From contig CM019064.1 in the NCBI GenBank assembly GCA_009667805.1, positions 382,926,549-382,990,548 on the forward strand: 64,000 bases of DNA, in the 5' to 3' direction. Position 1 is the first letter of the stretch. Each line of letters opens with the position of its first letter. Made by a program: the position numbers and the translations under genes. Positions 47,303 to 59,825 of this stretch are shown piece after piece. The notes beneath the pieces were generated by a model. It ran no database searches. It had not been told where the DNA came from and was given only the letters and a program-made list of their open reading frames with translations. Source of the stretch: Leptobrachium leishanense. Lineage: Eukaryota; Chordata; Amphibia; Anura; Megophryidae.

Positions 47303-48891
47303 ACCATTCTATACATTTCTTCCATCTAGCTTGATCAACATCAGTTGCAATATGCAATATGCGTTGGCATGTGTGGGTAATTTTCACCTAAATCAAAAAA
47401 AACTGGGAAAAAAAATATTAATAACCTGTGAAAGTTTAATTAAAATTTATATGGTTAAAACTTTAAAGAAACCAAGAATCCATTTTGAAAAATGCACCAA
47501 ATTTGGACACAAAGAAAAGAGGAGGGGTCATGAGAGAGACAAAATGGAGGGGGCTAGGTGAAGAATGTGAAAACTTTTTTTACTTTTGAAACGGTCACCA
47601 TTTTTCCTGAAAGTCTCTTGTACATTCAAATAAAAAAATCACATAACACAAATATCATAAACTGGGCAAAAATGTATAAAAGGGCATGTTAAAATTGAGA
47701 CTAAAGATAATTATCAATTATTTATATACACAGATCCCCAATTAGCAATATGACCAAATTAATCAAATGTTTTCTAAAGAGAAAAGAAACAATGCTCAGG
47801 ATATTAAATTACAATCATTTATCTCTTTTTGTCAACAAAAAATCCTTCTATCCCCACTTATCACCTGAATACCAAACAAATCTGCCTGATCTCTGTTCCC
47901 TCTTATCTCTTCTAGGTACTAACATACATACCTTAACATTCCTGTGTACAGCGCTACAAAACCTGTTGGCACTTTCTACATAAACTTTAACTCTAATCCT
48001 GCAATAGCACTCTATCCTTTTAGATTGTAAGCTCTTAAACAGGACCTCTATGCCTACTGTATTATGATAACCTATATATATATTCCATTGTACAGGTTAC
48101 AGAACCTGTAAATGACTTCAGTCAGCCATTTTGGCAATTATTCAATAGGGGACTCAAATATTATTATTATGGCTGCAATAGAGATTATCATTCGCCCAGC
48201 AACAAAGAAGACTACACAGGCATGCACTGTGCCTATTGTACAGCACTGTGGAATATGCCGGCGCTTTATAAATAAAGAATAATAATAATAATGCACGTCC
48301 CTTATGCAAAACATATAACCTATATTAAGGTGTGGTCAATCACTTTGTGCTGGACTCAAACAAAGACCAGAGAAAAAAAATAACCGACCACGCCTCTTTT
48401 GGGAAAACTTATAACTAATATTAAGGCAGATGGACAACGCCCAGCACCTTTATACACAAAATAGTTTTTGATATCATACATCAACTTGTATCATCCCTTC
48501 ACACTTCAGCCATTTAATACGCTATATATAACCAACCAAAATACACATTTGAATCACATGAAAATACCCAACTCCACAAACAGCTGCAATCACAACTCCC
48601 ATTATAGCATGAAAATAAGACACATTCCAGAACTCACAGCTAAATACATATTTCCTTTGTACATCATTTTAACTACTACATATTGCAACTAGAAAGAACT
48701 ATTAATAGAAAACAAAGAAAGAAAACTTTTTCCACAAGAATTTATGAGAAGAAAAAAAATTAGCAGGCACGATTGAAAGTTACTGTAAAAGTAAAGCCCT
48801 ATTGTCTCCATTTCCTCTTTTTTTTTTTTTTTTACACGAGGCAAAGCAGTAAAGACACATAGAAACAAAGCAACCTGTGGTAAGAGAGACA
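47303..48891. other. AT-rich DNA with decayed L2 3' fragments
   Basis: Three L2-like 3' remnants are visible: TGTACAGCGCTACAAAACCT at about 47946, TTAGATTGTAAGCTCTTAAA at about 48021, and a good tail at about 48229-48292 (GTGCCTATTGTACAGCACTG, then TTTATAAATAAAGAATAATA). No gene is present. Confidence 0.5.
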
Positions 48892-48899
48892 GTCCCTAT

Positions 48900-50473
48900 T
48901 AGACATGTGCACAGCACAAAATTTCGTTTTGAACTAATGGATTAGTCCTAAAATGCAATTTATTTAGTTGCTAAAGAAATTCGTTTTCAGTGCTTTAGTA
49001 TGAAAACTAATTTCATTCATCCGAAAACCAGTGGATACAATTACTATTGTAGTGGCTCCTCAGAGGGCTGAGATCGCTGCTTGTACAGTATCTCTCACTC
49101 TCAGCACAATGTGCCAGGCAAAGCTGTTACAGTAACTGACTGCTGATCATCACAGTGCTCAGAGTTTCAGTAAAACTAGTAAATAACATTTTTATATATG
49201 AGGTTAGAACAATATTATTTCCTTGTTTTACTGAAACTCTGAGCGCTGTTACAGTCAGTTACTGTAACAGCTGAGCCTGATACATTTTACTGAGAGATAA
49301 TATAACAAGCAGCCGATCTCAGCACTCACAGCTACTGGATTTAAAGGGCTAAAAAAAAAGGCTCATCTCTGTATAATGTATAGAACATCCTCCTGCATTA
49401 ATTAATAGCCCTGTCTGTATAATGTAGATAACATCCTCCTGCATTAATTAATACTCCTCTCTGTATAATGTATACAACATTGTATACAACAATGTATAAT
49501 TAATGCCACTCTCTGTATAGAACATCCTACTGCATTGGCATGTGGAGGGTGCAGAACTTCGGAATGCAATGCTTATCCAGCACAGGAGAGGGAACCTTTA
49601 CTTAAACTTTGTATCTCTGTGGGGCAGACACAGGAATATAAAAGCAGGAGAGCGGGAAAATATTAACGTAAATCGGTCTGAAAGCTCAGAGTAGAGATGA
49701 CTGGTGCAAATTTATTTTTATAATAAAATAAAGCACTTTAAATCTAGGGAAACCATTCAAATAAATCACACTGAAGGCTCATAATGACAGAGTAACTGTG
49801 AGAGCTCGATACTAAATGTATCAGATGTAAAAAAAAACTTTATAACAAGCAGCACTGGGAGAGGAGAGGGACTTTATATAAAACGTGTATTATAGTTGAA
49901 GAAAGGGGGATAGTGCTCCTGGATAATATAAAATGTATCAGACCGAAGCCCCTATTATGCATAGCGGGAGGGGAGATAACACACATTTTATAAAGTCCCT
50001 CTCTTCTCCCAGCGCTGCTTGTTATAAAGGGGTTTTTACTATCCAGCCCTCCTCTGTCATTAGCTTTCAGTGTGATTTATTTGAATTTTTTCCTTCTCCA
50101 GCTGCTTTTATCATCTTGTCTGCCTCATAGACATGCAAGGTTTAAGTAAAGGTTTCCTCTCCTGTGCTGGCTGTCTGTGCTGTGAGTGAGTATTCTGAAG
50201 CTCTATAACTGTCAGATTTTCGGGTAGGGGTCTGGAAGGATTACGCAAACAAACCTTTTCTGTAGCTTTGCGATGTTGCGCTTCATTACTGGTCTCCTTC
50301 ACTCATCAATGTAATATCACAAAAAGGACTGAAGCTAAAATGTAGTGCATTTTATTTTAGTTTCTTTCGTTTTTTGTACTGAGCAGTTTCGTATCTCTTG
50401 AGTCATACTAAAACTAAATTATCCCAAAATTCGGACTAAATCGTTTTAGTACTAAAACGAATGCACATGTCTA
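48900..50473. mobile_element. non-autonomous hAT (TAGACATGTGCA ends)
   Basis: Left end TAGACATGTGCACAGCAC, right end AACGAATGCACATGTCTA, perfect 8-bp duplication GTCCCTAT (48892-48899 and 50474-50481). 1574 bp, no transposase. Subterminal ACTAAAACGAATG and TTCGTTTTGAACTAA motifs are inverted, and internal segments at about 49120-49260 and 49830-50060 are also inverted relative to each other. Confidence 0.88.
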
Positions 50474-50481
50474 GTCCCTAT

Positions 50482-52257
50482 ACATAAATTACATATGAAA
50501 AAACACAATATCAGAACTAGGAAATGCAAAACATCAAAGATAAACACATTAATAATTAGTAAAGACAAACATTGAAATAAACAGACATAATCAATGGCAA
50601 GAAACAAAAGGGAAAAAATAAAATACAAAAACAAACGTGAAATCTGAAAGAAAAAACAGTTTGAAAATCCTTTAAAAGTAGTTAGCGCGCAAACATACAG
50701 CAACGCGCAAAAAAATGGCAGCAGCGTGCAAAAAGACGGCAGCAGCGCAGAAAAAAAATGGCAGAAGCGCGGAAAAAAATGGCAGGAACGCAAAAATTGT
50801 AATCGCGCAAAAGAAAAATTGCTCTCAATGGGAACAAAGGAAACCATTTTGCTATATGAGAAGAAACCAGATCCAATACTTACAGATCTAATCAATTAAA
50901 ATAAAATGCTCACAATTACAAGCAGATATGGACGAGTCAGAAACTCCAGAACGGAGTTACAATACAGATAGACACAGAACGGAGTTACAGTTCCACAACG
51001 GAGCTACAATACAGATAACTAGAAATGTCTCTTTTTTTCTATGAGTTCAATTTCCAGCACTAGACAAATAACATACACTCTGCGCAGCAGACGAGTTTAA
51101 ACAACACGCGTGATTCTCTCTCTCTGCGGGGAATCAAACGATTTCCAGTACTACAATAAACACAAAATTACAAAAACAAACGAAGACAAAGAGTGTCCAT
51201 CCTTGTGTAGCGCTGCTTTAAAGACTGTGTTCTGCTGCATTTAATTATTATGGCCACCAGAGGGAGACAGAGACATAGTGGACTATTCTGGACAAAAACT
51301 GAACTACACCTACCATCATCCTTTGCGGGAGGACAGGAAGGGGGTGGGATAGGAGGAGGAAGGAGATCAGTGGCCTCGTGGAAGGAAAGGTCAGAGTGAG
51401 CGGAGCGGTGAAAGGTGGAGGACGCACGTGAGAGCTGTCAAGGATCACGACCAGGCCGTAGTACAGACGCTGCCTTACTGGTGCTGGAGACAGTGACCGT
51501 GCTGAAACCTACCTATGCAGCGCTGAGAGGTCTGGATGACAAGCTGGTTCCGGCTGGACCCCGAGTTAGGAGACCACGCTGATCGATTGGGAGTGCAGGC
51601 GGTATATCGTTGTTCCGGTTGCAGAGATTCGGCAAGCGAGGATCCAGTGGCACAGAGTCCCAGTACACAGCGGAGAAGGTCTCAGAACAAGTGCTGGACA
51701 GGTTTATCTATTGGATGGGTGAGAGGCCTCCCAGGCCGCAGTTCCCAAATAAGAACCGCACGCTGCAGTATTGTTTAAATCCACAGGGCCCCAACGGTGA
51801 CTAGTCGAAGATTGTTTTGTTTCATTCACTGGCCAGTTGAATACAGTACCCGGGTACCCGAGACAATACACATACACGATTTTGAGCTATTATTCACGGG
51901 ACTTACACTCCAGAACTGAGGGGGTTAACCGTTTCTTTTGCCGCCGCGTGTTTTTCCCGCGTTACGAATTCTTGTAATTTAAATACCGTATATACGTAAT
52001 ATATGCTGCTTCATTGGGATCAGTAAAGAATATAATACATAAAAATCCACAACAGTGCTGGTGTATAGTTATTTCCTAGTGCGGTGAGACTAACCCGAGG
52101 TTTATTCAGCGGCTCCTCCGGGAGTGAGCGCTACTCTTGCAACAAAAAAAGACAAAAAGAAACTCTCAGCCAGAGCAACCAGAAAGGCATCAATATTCTT
52201 GATCTGAACAAGCGCATGCAACACATCTGAATGTCAAATCTCACTTCTAACACAAAT
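50482..52257. other. no recognisable gene; possible solo LTR-like segment
   Basis: 51204-52143 starts TGTGTAGCGCTGC and ends CTCTTGCAACA, with AGTAAAGAATATAATACATA upstream of the end. This could be a solitary LTR, but no target duplication is seen. At 50690-50780 there are repeated GCAAAAAAATGGCAGCAGCG-like units. The ATGGCCACCAGAGGGAGACAG at 51250 is a CTCF-like motif. Confidence 0.3.
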
Positions 52258-52573
52258 TGTTAAATTATAACCTTAAGCAAACAAAAACAATATTATAATT
52301 ACCATATATGGAATCCCAAAAGGTCTGTAATTTCTTCATCATATATCAAAATAGAGAAAGACGCCGCGCTACGCCGCGCTACACTGATCAGAGGAGACAA
52401 TAAAACCAACCACACCGGGATATGGCCGTTTCACATCTGAATATCTCGTCGATAGTCAGACCAGTTTATTATTTCAACATCCAATAGAAACATTCGTTGT
52501 AGAAAAGACATTCCTATCCACTCCACATAGGAATGAGATATAACAGCCAATCAGAGCAGATACATTTCTACAC
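52258..52573. repeat. direct repeat, copy 2 (possible LTR)
   Basis: Begins TGTTAAATTATAACCTTAAG and ends ACATTTCTACA. Partner of 46978-47302, in the same orientation and 5.28 kb away. A large hAT lies between them, so the pair could be the ends of one element or two separate insertions. Confidence 0.6.
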
Positions 52574-53473
52574 TTCATGTAACATGTAACAAAGACAAAA
52601 AACAGGAATTGTAGTTAAATTCCTGCAGGCCAACATCCTATGTAAGAAAAACTGTCCACATACAGAATTTGACACAGGAAATGGAGGGGGGATTTCACAG
52701 CCCATTTTATCAGAACAGGCTTTAAGACAAAATATTTATTATATTTCATACAGGAAATTAAAATCTAACAGTGGGGTTGGTATGGTGATATACAGCGGGG
52801 CAGATGCATATACAGTTGGCTGCTGATAATAATTCCACACAAACTTTACATCTGTAGTGATGTGGGTTCCCACTGAAAGGGCAGGCCTGACCAAGCTTTA
52901 GGGAGCCCTTATTGGACCCCCTCCCAGTCCAGGGCCCTCGGGCAGTGCCCTCATGGTCAGACCACCCCTGGTTGTATTCATTCACTTACTGACACCAGGT
53001 CTAAAAAAACAGATACTGTGGAATGAAATGGATTAATATCTGGATGGTGATTGTAATATATATAATGATTGTATACATTGGAGGTTGTTTTTCTGCTCAT
53101 AAGAGATCACTAGAAGTATGTCTCAGCCTCAAACCAGTGTAACCGACACAATGAAAACTCTTTATCAAGGTGCTCCAGTATCACGTCATCCGCTATTAGT
53201 TTATTAACTAATGTATTTTGTGAACATTATCAGGAATAAGATTGAATTGAATTCACCCTAGTGGCACTTGACTGCAGCTAGTGTGCACACAGCCAATCAA
53301 TTCCCCTTCACTCCTGTCGCATTTCACCCCACTGTACATAGTTCATTTTGACCAGATTTTGCTCAGTACATTTAAACACTATTTGAAGTCATTGTAGGAC
53401 CAAGACACATTATATATTGTTTTATTTTTTCTTCAGTAGACTCTGCAAATTAAAAATATATCATTAGTATCGG
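52574..53473. other. no recognisable gene
   Basis: AT-rich, apparently single-copy in this window. Confidence 0.45.
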
Positions 53474-53890
53474 GGTTATTCAGAGAGCAACGAAAGGTCA
53501 CCGACATTTCAGTGCTCTCCTGTTCACCGCACTTTGGCGAGTTCAAGTCGCCGACCCTGCGGGGAATTCATCCTTCACCACAGGGTCCCCGAAGTGCAGT
53601 GAATCGACCCACCGAATGCATCCGAAAAATCACTGCAAAACCGCCGAAGGAAATCGAAAAACTGCCAAAACAATCCAAAAAACCGCCAAATGCATCCGAC
53701 GATCTGTCGAACAGACTGCCGAATTGATCCGAAAAAAGCCAACGACCGGCCGAACAGACCACCGACCAGCTGCAGGAAAAAGCTGGCCAGCTGCCAAACA
53801 GGGGTAGGAAAAAAAAACACCGCAACTTTTAAAGGGTGTTTTTTGAAAAAATACTGCACGAAAATGCCTGGGAATAATATATAAGGTCCT
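53474..53890 (-). mobile_element. Harbinger-like MITE, copy H, truncated
   Basis: Starts GGGGTTATTCAGAGAGC and continues with the arm that holds AAAGGTCACCG and the CGCCGAAGG-type spacer. It stops near ATATATAAGGTCCTATGACC without the second half or second terminus. Confidence 0.65.
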
Positions 53891-55579
53891 ATGACCAAGC
53901 CTGAGTAGCACCTAAGTTCAATTGGTTTTAGAGACCAAAAGACCACTTAGTGCAAACACATAAACTCTATTCACAAATAAACATATCCTGGAGACAGGAG
54001 CATGGTTAGAGATCAGATAAGCATTGTCATTTTCACATTTGTTTTCAAGCAAAGGTTTGTCGCGGTAGATGAATTGTGCAGACTGCAGGGCAGTCACAAC
54101 ATCAGTAAACTTGGCGTTTAAGCTGAAACCAAACAGTGCAGATAACAGGCCGCTGTAACAATCCTATGATCTCAAGGCTTGGCAGATATATACACAATCA
54201 GATGCCTTGTGATTAGGACTCAGACCGGATTGGGTAGCCACCAGAGACCATGAGCGGGAGGTGAGTTGGCCAAGGAGATGGGCAGACCTCCAAACAGTAC
54301 ACATGCGGTAACACATAAAACCACTCACACAAAACACCAATGGGGATAATCAAGAGAATCGTCAAATGGAAAAGAGCCGGATCAGTAACGTATGCAGGGT
54401 CCTAAGACAAAAACAGGTTGGCAACAGGTAATCAGAAAGCGCAATAGAAAGCAGGCGATGCGGGAACTATACTCCACGTCAGGGCACTGAGCAAACTCTC
54501 GTGCCCTGCTTTAAACCCGGCAGCTCCTCGTGACCACGCCAGGTCCCACCCCCGCAGATGCCAATCGGCCATTAACAAGTGCTGGCACCCGACCAGCCAG
54601 CGACATGGAACGATGCCCAGATCCCCCAGGCAGCGCCCCAGGGGCCGAGGATGTAACAGCATCCTTGTGAGTACATGTTAATTCCATAAGTGATTTATTA
54701 TCCCTTCCAAGTACGGCGTGGTAATTTACCCTGTTTAGGGAGTTTTCACTATCCCTCTTTTTTGTATTTTATTGGTGTCTTGATATTATGTATATGTGTA
54801 ATAAAGGTACATTTAGGTAGCCGGTGTCTACCTCCATTTATGTTTCTATTGACTAGGGTCAAGCCCATATAGACACTGGTTTCATCGATTCCCCAGTGTG
54901 TGCAATATTTCTTTTTTTTCTTTTGAGGATAGGTTATTGCTTGGTCATATATATTAATTCCTTTAGAAGGTTGGTCTCTCAGATCTGAGAAACTCCAAAG
55001 TTAGGATGTTTGATCTGAGAGTGCCATCTACTGGGCAGGTAGTATAACACCTGGACAGATACCTGGAGTTAATCAATATCTATCCGCCAATCAAGTGAGG
55101 ACACATATTGATGACTAGATTTAGGTGGGCTAGAGCTTAACTGGGTGGGAGACAGCTATAAAAGGGGGAGACAGAGGGGTGGGGAAAAAAGGAATTACAT
55201 GGTCAGATACCACAGGAGCCACCCCACGATTCCACTAAGACCCACCCGAATCCTCTCACACCTGTATCGATCTTCACTACCAGATGGTAAAGTATAATTG
55301 CATAATTTTAACTTGATATCCATTTTCTAAATGCATTGTCACTGCTTTATATGTCCATTGTCCATCACCTATTAAAGGAATATAAATGAAATAGTTGGCT
55401 ATTAAAGCCTAAACTGTAGAATAGTTAGCGTTCCTCTGCAGTAGAACGGAAAGGCTAAGGAAGAAAACTATTACAGGCGGCCTTGTTGCTCCCCCTAATT
55501 TATTGAATTTATTTATATTCCAAGAATGCTGTGTTTGGACATCTAAAGATAAATTTTGTCCCCATAGTGGGATAAGCTG
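53891..55579. other. unassigned DNA with a TATA-box segment
   Basis: TATAAAAG at 55157-55164 lies in a G-rich context (GGGTGGGAGACAGC before, GGGGGAGACAGAGG after). It is followed about 35-45 bp later by plain sequence that could be a transcription start. It lies 2.8 kb upstream of the PLE reverse transcriptase and could be a retroelement promoter. No coding sequence is recognised here. Confidence 0.35.
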
Positions 55580-57929
55580 TAGGGATGAGCCGAACACCCC
55601 CATGTTCGGTTCACATTCAAACTCGAACAATTTCAAAAGTTCAAGTTCGGACGCGAACACGATCCGGACTCAATGCAAGTCAATGGGACTCGAACGTTCG
55701 ATTTTTAGAGTGCCATGCAAGAGGGCATATATGCAAGATATTTGCCATAAAAGGTGTATGGGGGTCCGGGTAGTGCCCTGGGGGACAGGAAACAAGGAAA
55801 AAAAGTTTAAAAAAATAAGTTTTTAATGGAACAGTGATTTTTCCATGAAATAAAGGTTAAGAACAAAAACGAAAAATTCCTTCAAATATCATGCCTAGGA
55901 GGTCCCCATAACCTGCCCGTGAAGTGGCAGATTTGTCGGATGTATAGAAACATTTAAAAAGAAAAAAATGACATTTCAAATGACGGTAAATGGTTTTCCT
56001 TTAATCTATTCATAAACAACTGCTTGGGGCGGCAGTTGTTTAAAAAAGGAGACGTTTTACGACACGCAGAATAATTTTAGTGATTTTTTTGGCTAAAAGC
56101 GGCTGACATTTATAAAAATGAATCAGTCCTGGATCAGCAGCTATCAACCCCCTGATGCTGACGTAACGGAATAGATCGTGGATGTCTTCTGCATTCACAA
56201 AACCTCCAGCACTGAACTCTTCCACAATACCACAAAAGGGTTACGGTATGAATGCACTTGCTGCCATGAAAGGCGCAATATTTGGCTGCACTGACGCCTG
56301 TGCCAGATTTATATCATTTAAATTTTTTGAACCGCAGGGTCCAACCCTGCACTCTTCCACAATACCACAAAAGGGTTACGGTGTGAAGGCACTAGCTGCC
56401 ATGAAAGGCACAATATCTGGGTGCACTGACGCCTTGACCAGAATCATATCTTTTTATTATAGGACCACATGGTCCACCCCTGCATTCTTCCACAATACTA
56501 CAGAGGGGTTACTGTATGATGCTGGCCTGGCAGTCTTGCACCAAAGGCAGAATATCTGGGTGCACTGACGCCTTTACCAGATGCATATCTTTTTAATATA
56601 GGACCGCAAGGTTCACCCCTGCATTCTTCCACAATACTACAGAGGGGTTACTGTATGGTGATACTTGCTGGCCTGGCAGTCTGGCACCAAAGGCACAATA
56701 TCTGGGTGCACAGATGCCCATTAACAGATAAAAAAAAAAACTTTTCAATATAGGACCACCTGGTCCACCCCTGCGTTCTTCCACAATACTACAGAGGGGT
56801 TACTGTATGATGATACTTGCTGGCCTGGCAGTCTTGCACCAAAGGCACAATATCTGGGTGCACTGACGCCTTGACCAGAATCATATCTTTTTATTATAGG
56901 ACCACATGGTCCACCCCTGCATTCTTCCACAATACTACAGAGGGGTTACTGTATGATGATACTTGCTGGCCTGGCACCAAAGGCACAATATCTGGGTGCA
57001 CTGACGCCCATTACCAGATAAAAAACTTTTCAATATAGGACCACATGGTCCACTCCTGCATTCTTCCACAATACTACAGAGGGGTTACTGTATGATGATA
57101 CTTGCTGGCCTGGCAGTCTTGCACCAAAGGCAGAATATCTGGGTGCACTGACGCCTTTACCAGATGCATATCTTTTTAATATAGGACGGCAAGGTTCACC
57201 CCTGCATTCTTCCACAATACCACAGAGGGGTTACTGTATGATAGTACTTGCAGGCCTGGCACCAAAAGCACAATATTTGGGTGCACTGCCACTGACGCCT
57301 GTATCAGATTCATATCCTCAGAGGGGTTACGGTGTGACGGCACTGTTGGGGATGCTAAAGGACCAATTTTGAAGCACCTATTGTTACTTTCATCCAAAGC
57401 CTGCATAAGTTTCACAATAATTTAGCCAAAAAAATCAGTAAACTTTTTCTGCGTGTCCGAAAATGTCTCCTCTTTTCATACAGATTGCCGCCCCAAGCAG
57501 TTGTTTATGGATAGATTAAAGGAAAAGCATTTACCGTCATTTGAAACATCATTTTTTTGTTTTTAAGTGTTTCTATACATCCTAGAAATCTGCCACTTCA
57601 CGGGCAGGTTATGGAGACCTCCTAGGCACGATATTTGAAAGAATTTTTCATTTTTATTTTTAACCCTTATTTCATGGAAAACTCACTGTCCCTTTAAAAA
57701 CTTATTTTTTTTAACTTTTTGTCCTTGTTTCCTGTCCCCCAGGGCACTACCCGGAGCCCCATACACCTTTTATGGCAAATATGTAGCATATATGCCCTCT
57801 TGGAGGGCACTCTAAAAACTGAATTTTCAGCCCCATTGACTTGCATGGGGTTCGGGTTCGGACCCGAACATTTGGAAAAATTCGGGTTCGGGCCCAAACC
57901 GAACTCGGGGAGTGTTCAGCTCATCCCTA
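55580..57929. mobile_element. hAT-like element with long inverted arms and tandem core
   Basis: Left end TAGGGATGAGCCGAACACCC and right end GGGGAGTGTTCAGCTCATCC plus CTA. The arms are inverted over about 480 bp at each side (the AAAACATTTACCGT-type region and GCCGCCCCAAGCAGTTGTTT at 57490 match 55980-56045). The centre is a tandem array (56190-57330). The flanks ATAAGCTG and GTGCTGAA do not form a duplication, so the insertion history is unclear. It lies immediately upstream of the PLE coding remnant. Confidence 0.75.
56190..57330. repeat. tandem array, about 120-150-bp unit
   Basis: Eight units marked by CCACAATACTACAGAGGGGT, beginning near 56222, 56357, 56490, 56629, 56779, 56927, 57066 and 57209. 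Each contains GGCACAATATCTGGGTGCAC, TGACGCC and ATATAGGACCACATGGTCCA. The short palindrome GGACCACATGGTCC recurs in most units. The frames across it are not genes. Confidence 0.88.
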
Positions 57930-59005
57930 GTGCTGAATTACCAGCAGTATGCACAGGATATAAATTCCTTATTACAGGATGAATCTACCTATACACGTCT
58001 GAGGCATGACCCAACCGCAGAGGTTGCAAAGAGATTTGAAGAATCGATCAGGAGAGGGTTTGAGGCTATTGATGAGGAATTGCAGGAATTTCTTGTACAA
58101 AAACATCCTAGGACGCCGGTGATTTATGGGATTCCAAAACTACACAAGAGTGTGACACATCCACCGGCAAGGCCAATTGTATCGGTGATAGGTGGAGTAA
58201 TAGATCCAGTAGCCAGGTGGTTGGACCACCTCTTTAAACTCCCGGTACAAGACATCCCTACCTGCATCAAAGATACAGAGGATTTCTTGCGAATTATAAA
58301 ATCAGTTACTCTGGATGTCGAACATTTGGTGTTCATCACTATGGACGTTAAAAGTCTATATACGTTGATTCCACACCAAGGGGGTTTAGATGCTATGCGA
58401 GAACTTTTGTCTAACTCTAAATCGTATAGAGGTCCGTGTATTGAATTTGTATTGGAACTCTTATCCCTTGCATTACAAAACAACTATTTCAGGTTTGAGA
58501 ATCGGTGGTTTATGCAGCGCACGGGGACATCCATGGGGGCTTCTATGGCCCCCATGTATGCCAATGCGTATATGCATAGCTTCAAATTAAAACACATATT
58601 GGGTTGTTACTCTGCAAACATTTTGAATTATGTAAGATTCATAGACAAAATTTTCATCTTGTGGCAGGGGTCGGAGGAGGAAGCGAGATTGGTGGAACAT
58701 AACATCAATAGTTTAAACACCCCAATTAAGCTTACTAGTGAAGTGAGTGAAGACTCGATCCACTTCCTTGATGTAAAAATCTTTAAAAAGAATAATCGGT
58801 TGCACTATTCTCTGTTCTCTAAGCCAATAGATCGGAATACACTATTGTTGAGCACCAGTGCACATCCAGAACACTCGAAACAAGCCCTACCATACGCTCA
58901 GTTTATGCAAGTGATAAGAAATAATAGTGATCCAACTATACGAGAGGAGCAATTGGGTCAAATGGTTGAGAAATTTAAACAGAGGTGTTATTCAAAAAAG
59001 TTTTA
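57930..59005 (+). pseudogene. Penelope-like element reverse transcriptase
   Basis: The RT of a Penelope-like retroelement, which copies its RNA at the target with the help of the GIY-YIG nuclease encoded downstream. Visible motifs in order: NYQQYAQDINSLLQD near the start, PVIYGIPKLHK, RPIVSVIGG, FITMDVKSLYTLIPHQGGLD, GTSMGASMAPMYANAYM, YVRFIDKIFILW and HFLDVKI. The FID-D-IF catalytic pair is altered to FIDKIF at about 58650, so the enzyme should be dead. The N-terminal part is missing; a hAT-like element ends at 57929, just upstream. A one-base frameshift near 58998 separates it from the continuing ORF (LNTALEKARSPQ). Confidence 0.92.
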
Positions 59006-59163
59006 AACACTGCCCTAGAGAAGGCCAGGTCACCACAGGCTAAAGGAAGGGAGGATGCTCGACTCAGGTTTCCCATCACATTCAATACGGCCACAGATAA
59101 GTTAACATCAGCCGTTAAAAGAAATTGGCAAGTTTTACAACATGGACCCCTTGCTTGATGTGC

Positions 59164-59240
59164 CCAGAGGGGTGTCAGCTATACCCTCCTGACGAGGCCC
59201 AAGAAGGCCGAAACGATCGTCGGGGGTTGCTGCACCTCTC
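59164..59240 (+). ncRNA. type I hammerhead ribozyme, unit 1
   Basis: Core CTGACGA at 59189-59195. Helix II is GGCC (59196-59199), loop CAAGAA, GGCC (59206-59209). GAAAC is at 59210-59214, loop GATC, and GTC at 59219-59221, so helix III is 2 bp (AC/GT). Predicted cleavage lies after C59221. Helix I forms between ACCCTC (59183-59188) and GGGGGT after the cleavage site, then CAGC/GCTG, GTG/CAC and AGAGG/CCTCT outward. All invariant core bases are present. Confidence 0.88.
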
Positions 59241-59494
59241 GTGCAGGGATGACGTCCTTGGCAATCAGCACTGGCCACCCTTTCTGGGTGAGAGCAGGCT
59301 GATTTGCATATGGAAAATTCATCCCTATAATGGCACAAGCAAGCTAAAACCTTGTTTGTGAGACCTGAGCGGGCACTCACCGTAGAGCAGACCATTGTGC
59401 TGTTGCTCGTTCTCAGGACCCTCACAAACACCTCTCTTGTTTCTCACTATAATTGTAAAGGGTCATCCAGACGTGGACCCCTTGCTTGATGTGC

Positions 59495-59572
59495 CTAGAG
59501 GGGTGTCAGCTATACCCTCCTGACGAGGCCCAAGAAGGCCGAAAACGATCGTCGGGCGTTGCTGCACCTCTC
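59495..59572 (+). ncRNA. hammerhead ribozyme, unit 2 (one-base insertion)
   Basis: CTGACGA starts at 59520. The core reads GAAAAC instead of GAAAC (59541-59546), an extra A next to helix III that may weaken cleavage. GTC is at 59551-59553, and GGGCGT follows rather than GGGGGT. Confidence 0.8.
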
Positions 59573-59825
59573 GTGCAGGGATGACGTCCTTGGCAATCAG
59601 CACTGGCCACCCTTTCTGGGTGAGAGCAGGCTGATTTGCATATGGAAAATTCATCCCTGTAATGGCACAAGCAAGCTAAAACCTTGTTTGTGAGACCTGA
59701 GCGGGCACTCACCGTAGAGCAGGCCATTGTGCTGTTGCTCGTTCTCAGGACCCTCACAAACACCTCTCTTGTTTCTCACTATAATTGTAAAGGGTCATCC
59801 AGACGTGGACCCCTTGCTTGATGTG

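Noticed and set aside
51204..52143. Solo LTR
   Set aside because: TG...CA ends are present, but I find no flanking duplication and no second copy, so it is mentioned only within a low-confidence entry.
46978..52573. Calling a complete LTR retrotransposon
   Set aside because: No primer-binding site, polypurine tract, target duplication or gag-pol coding remnants between the repeats.
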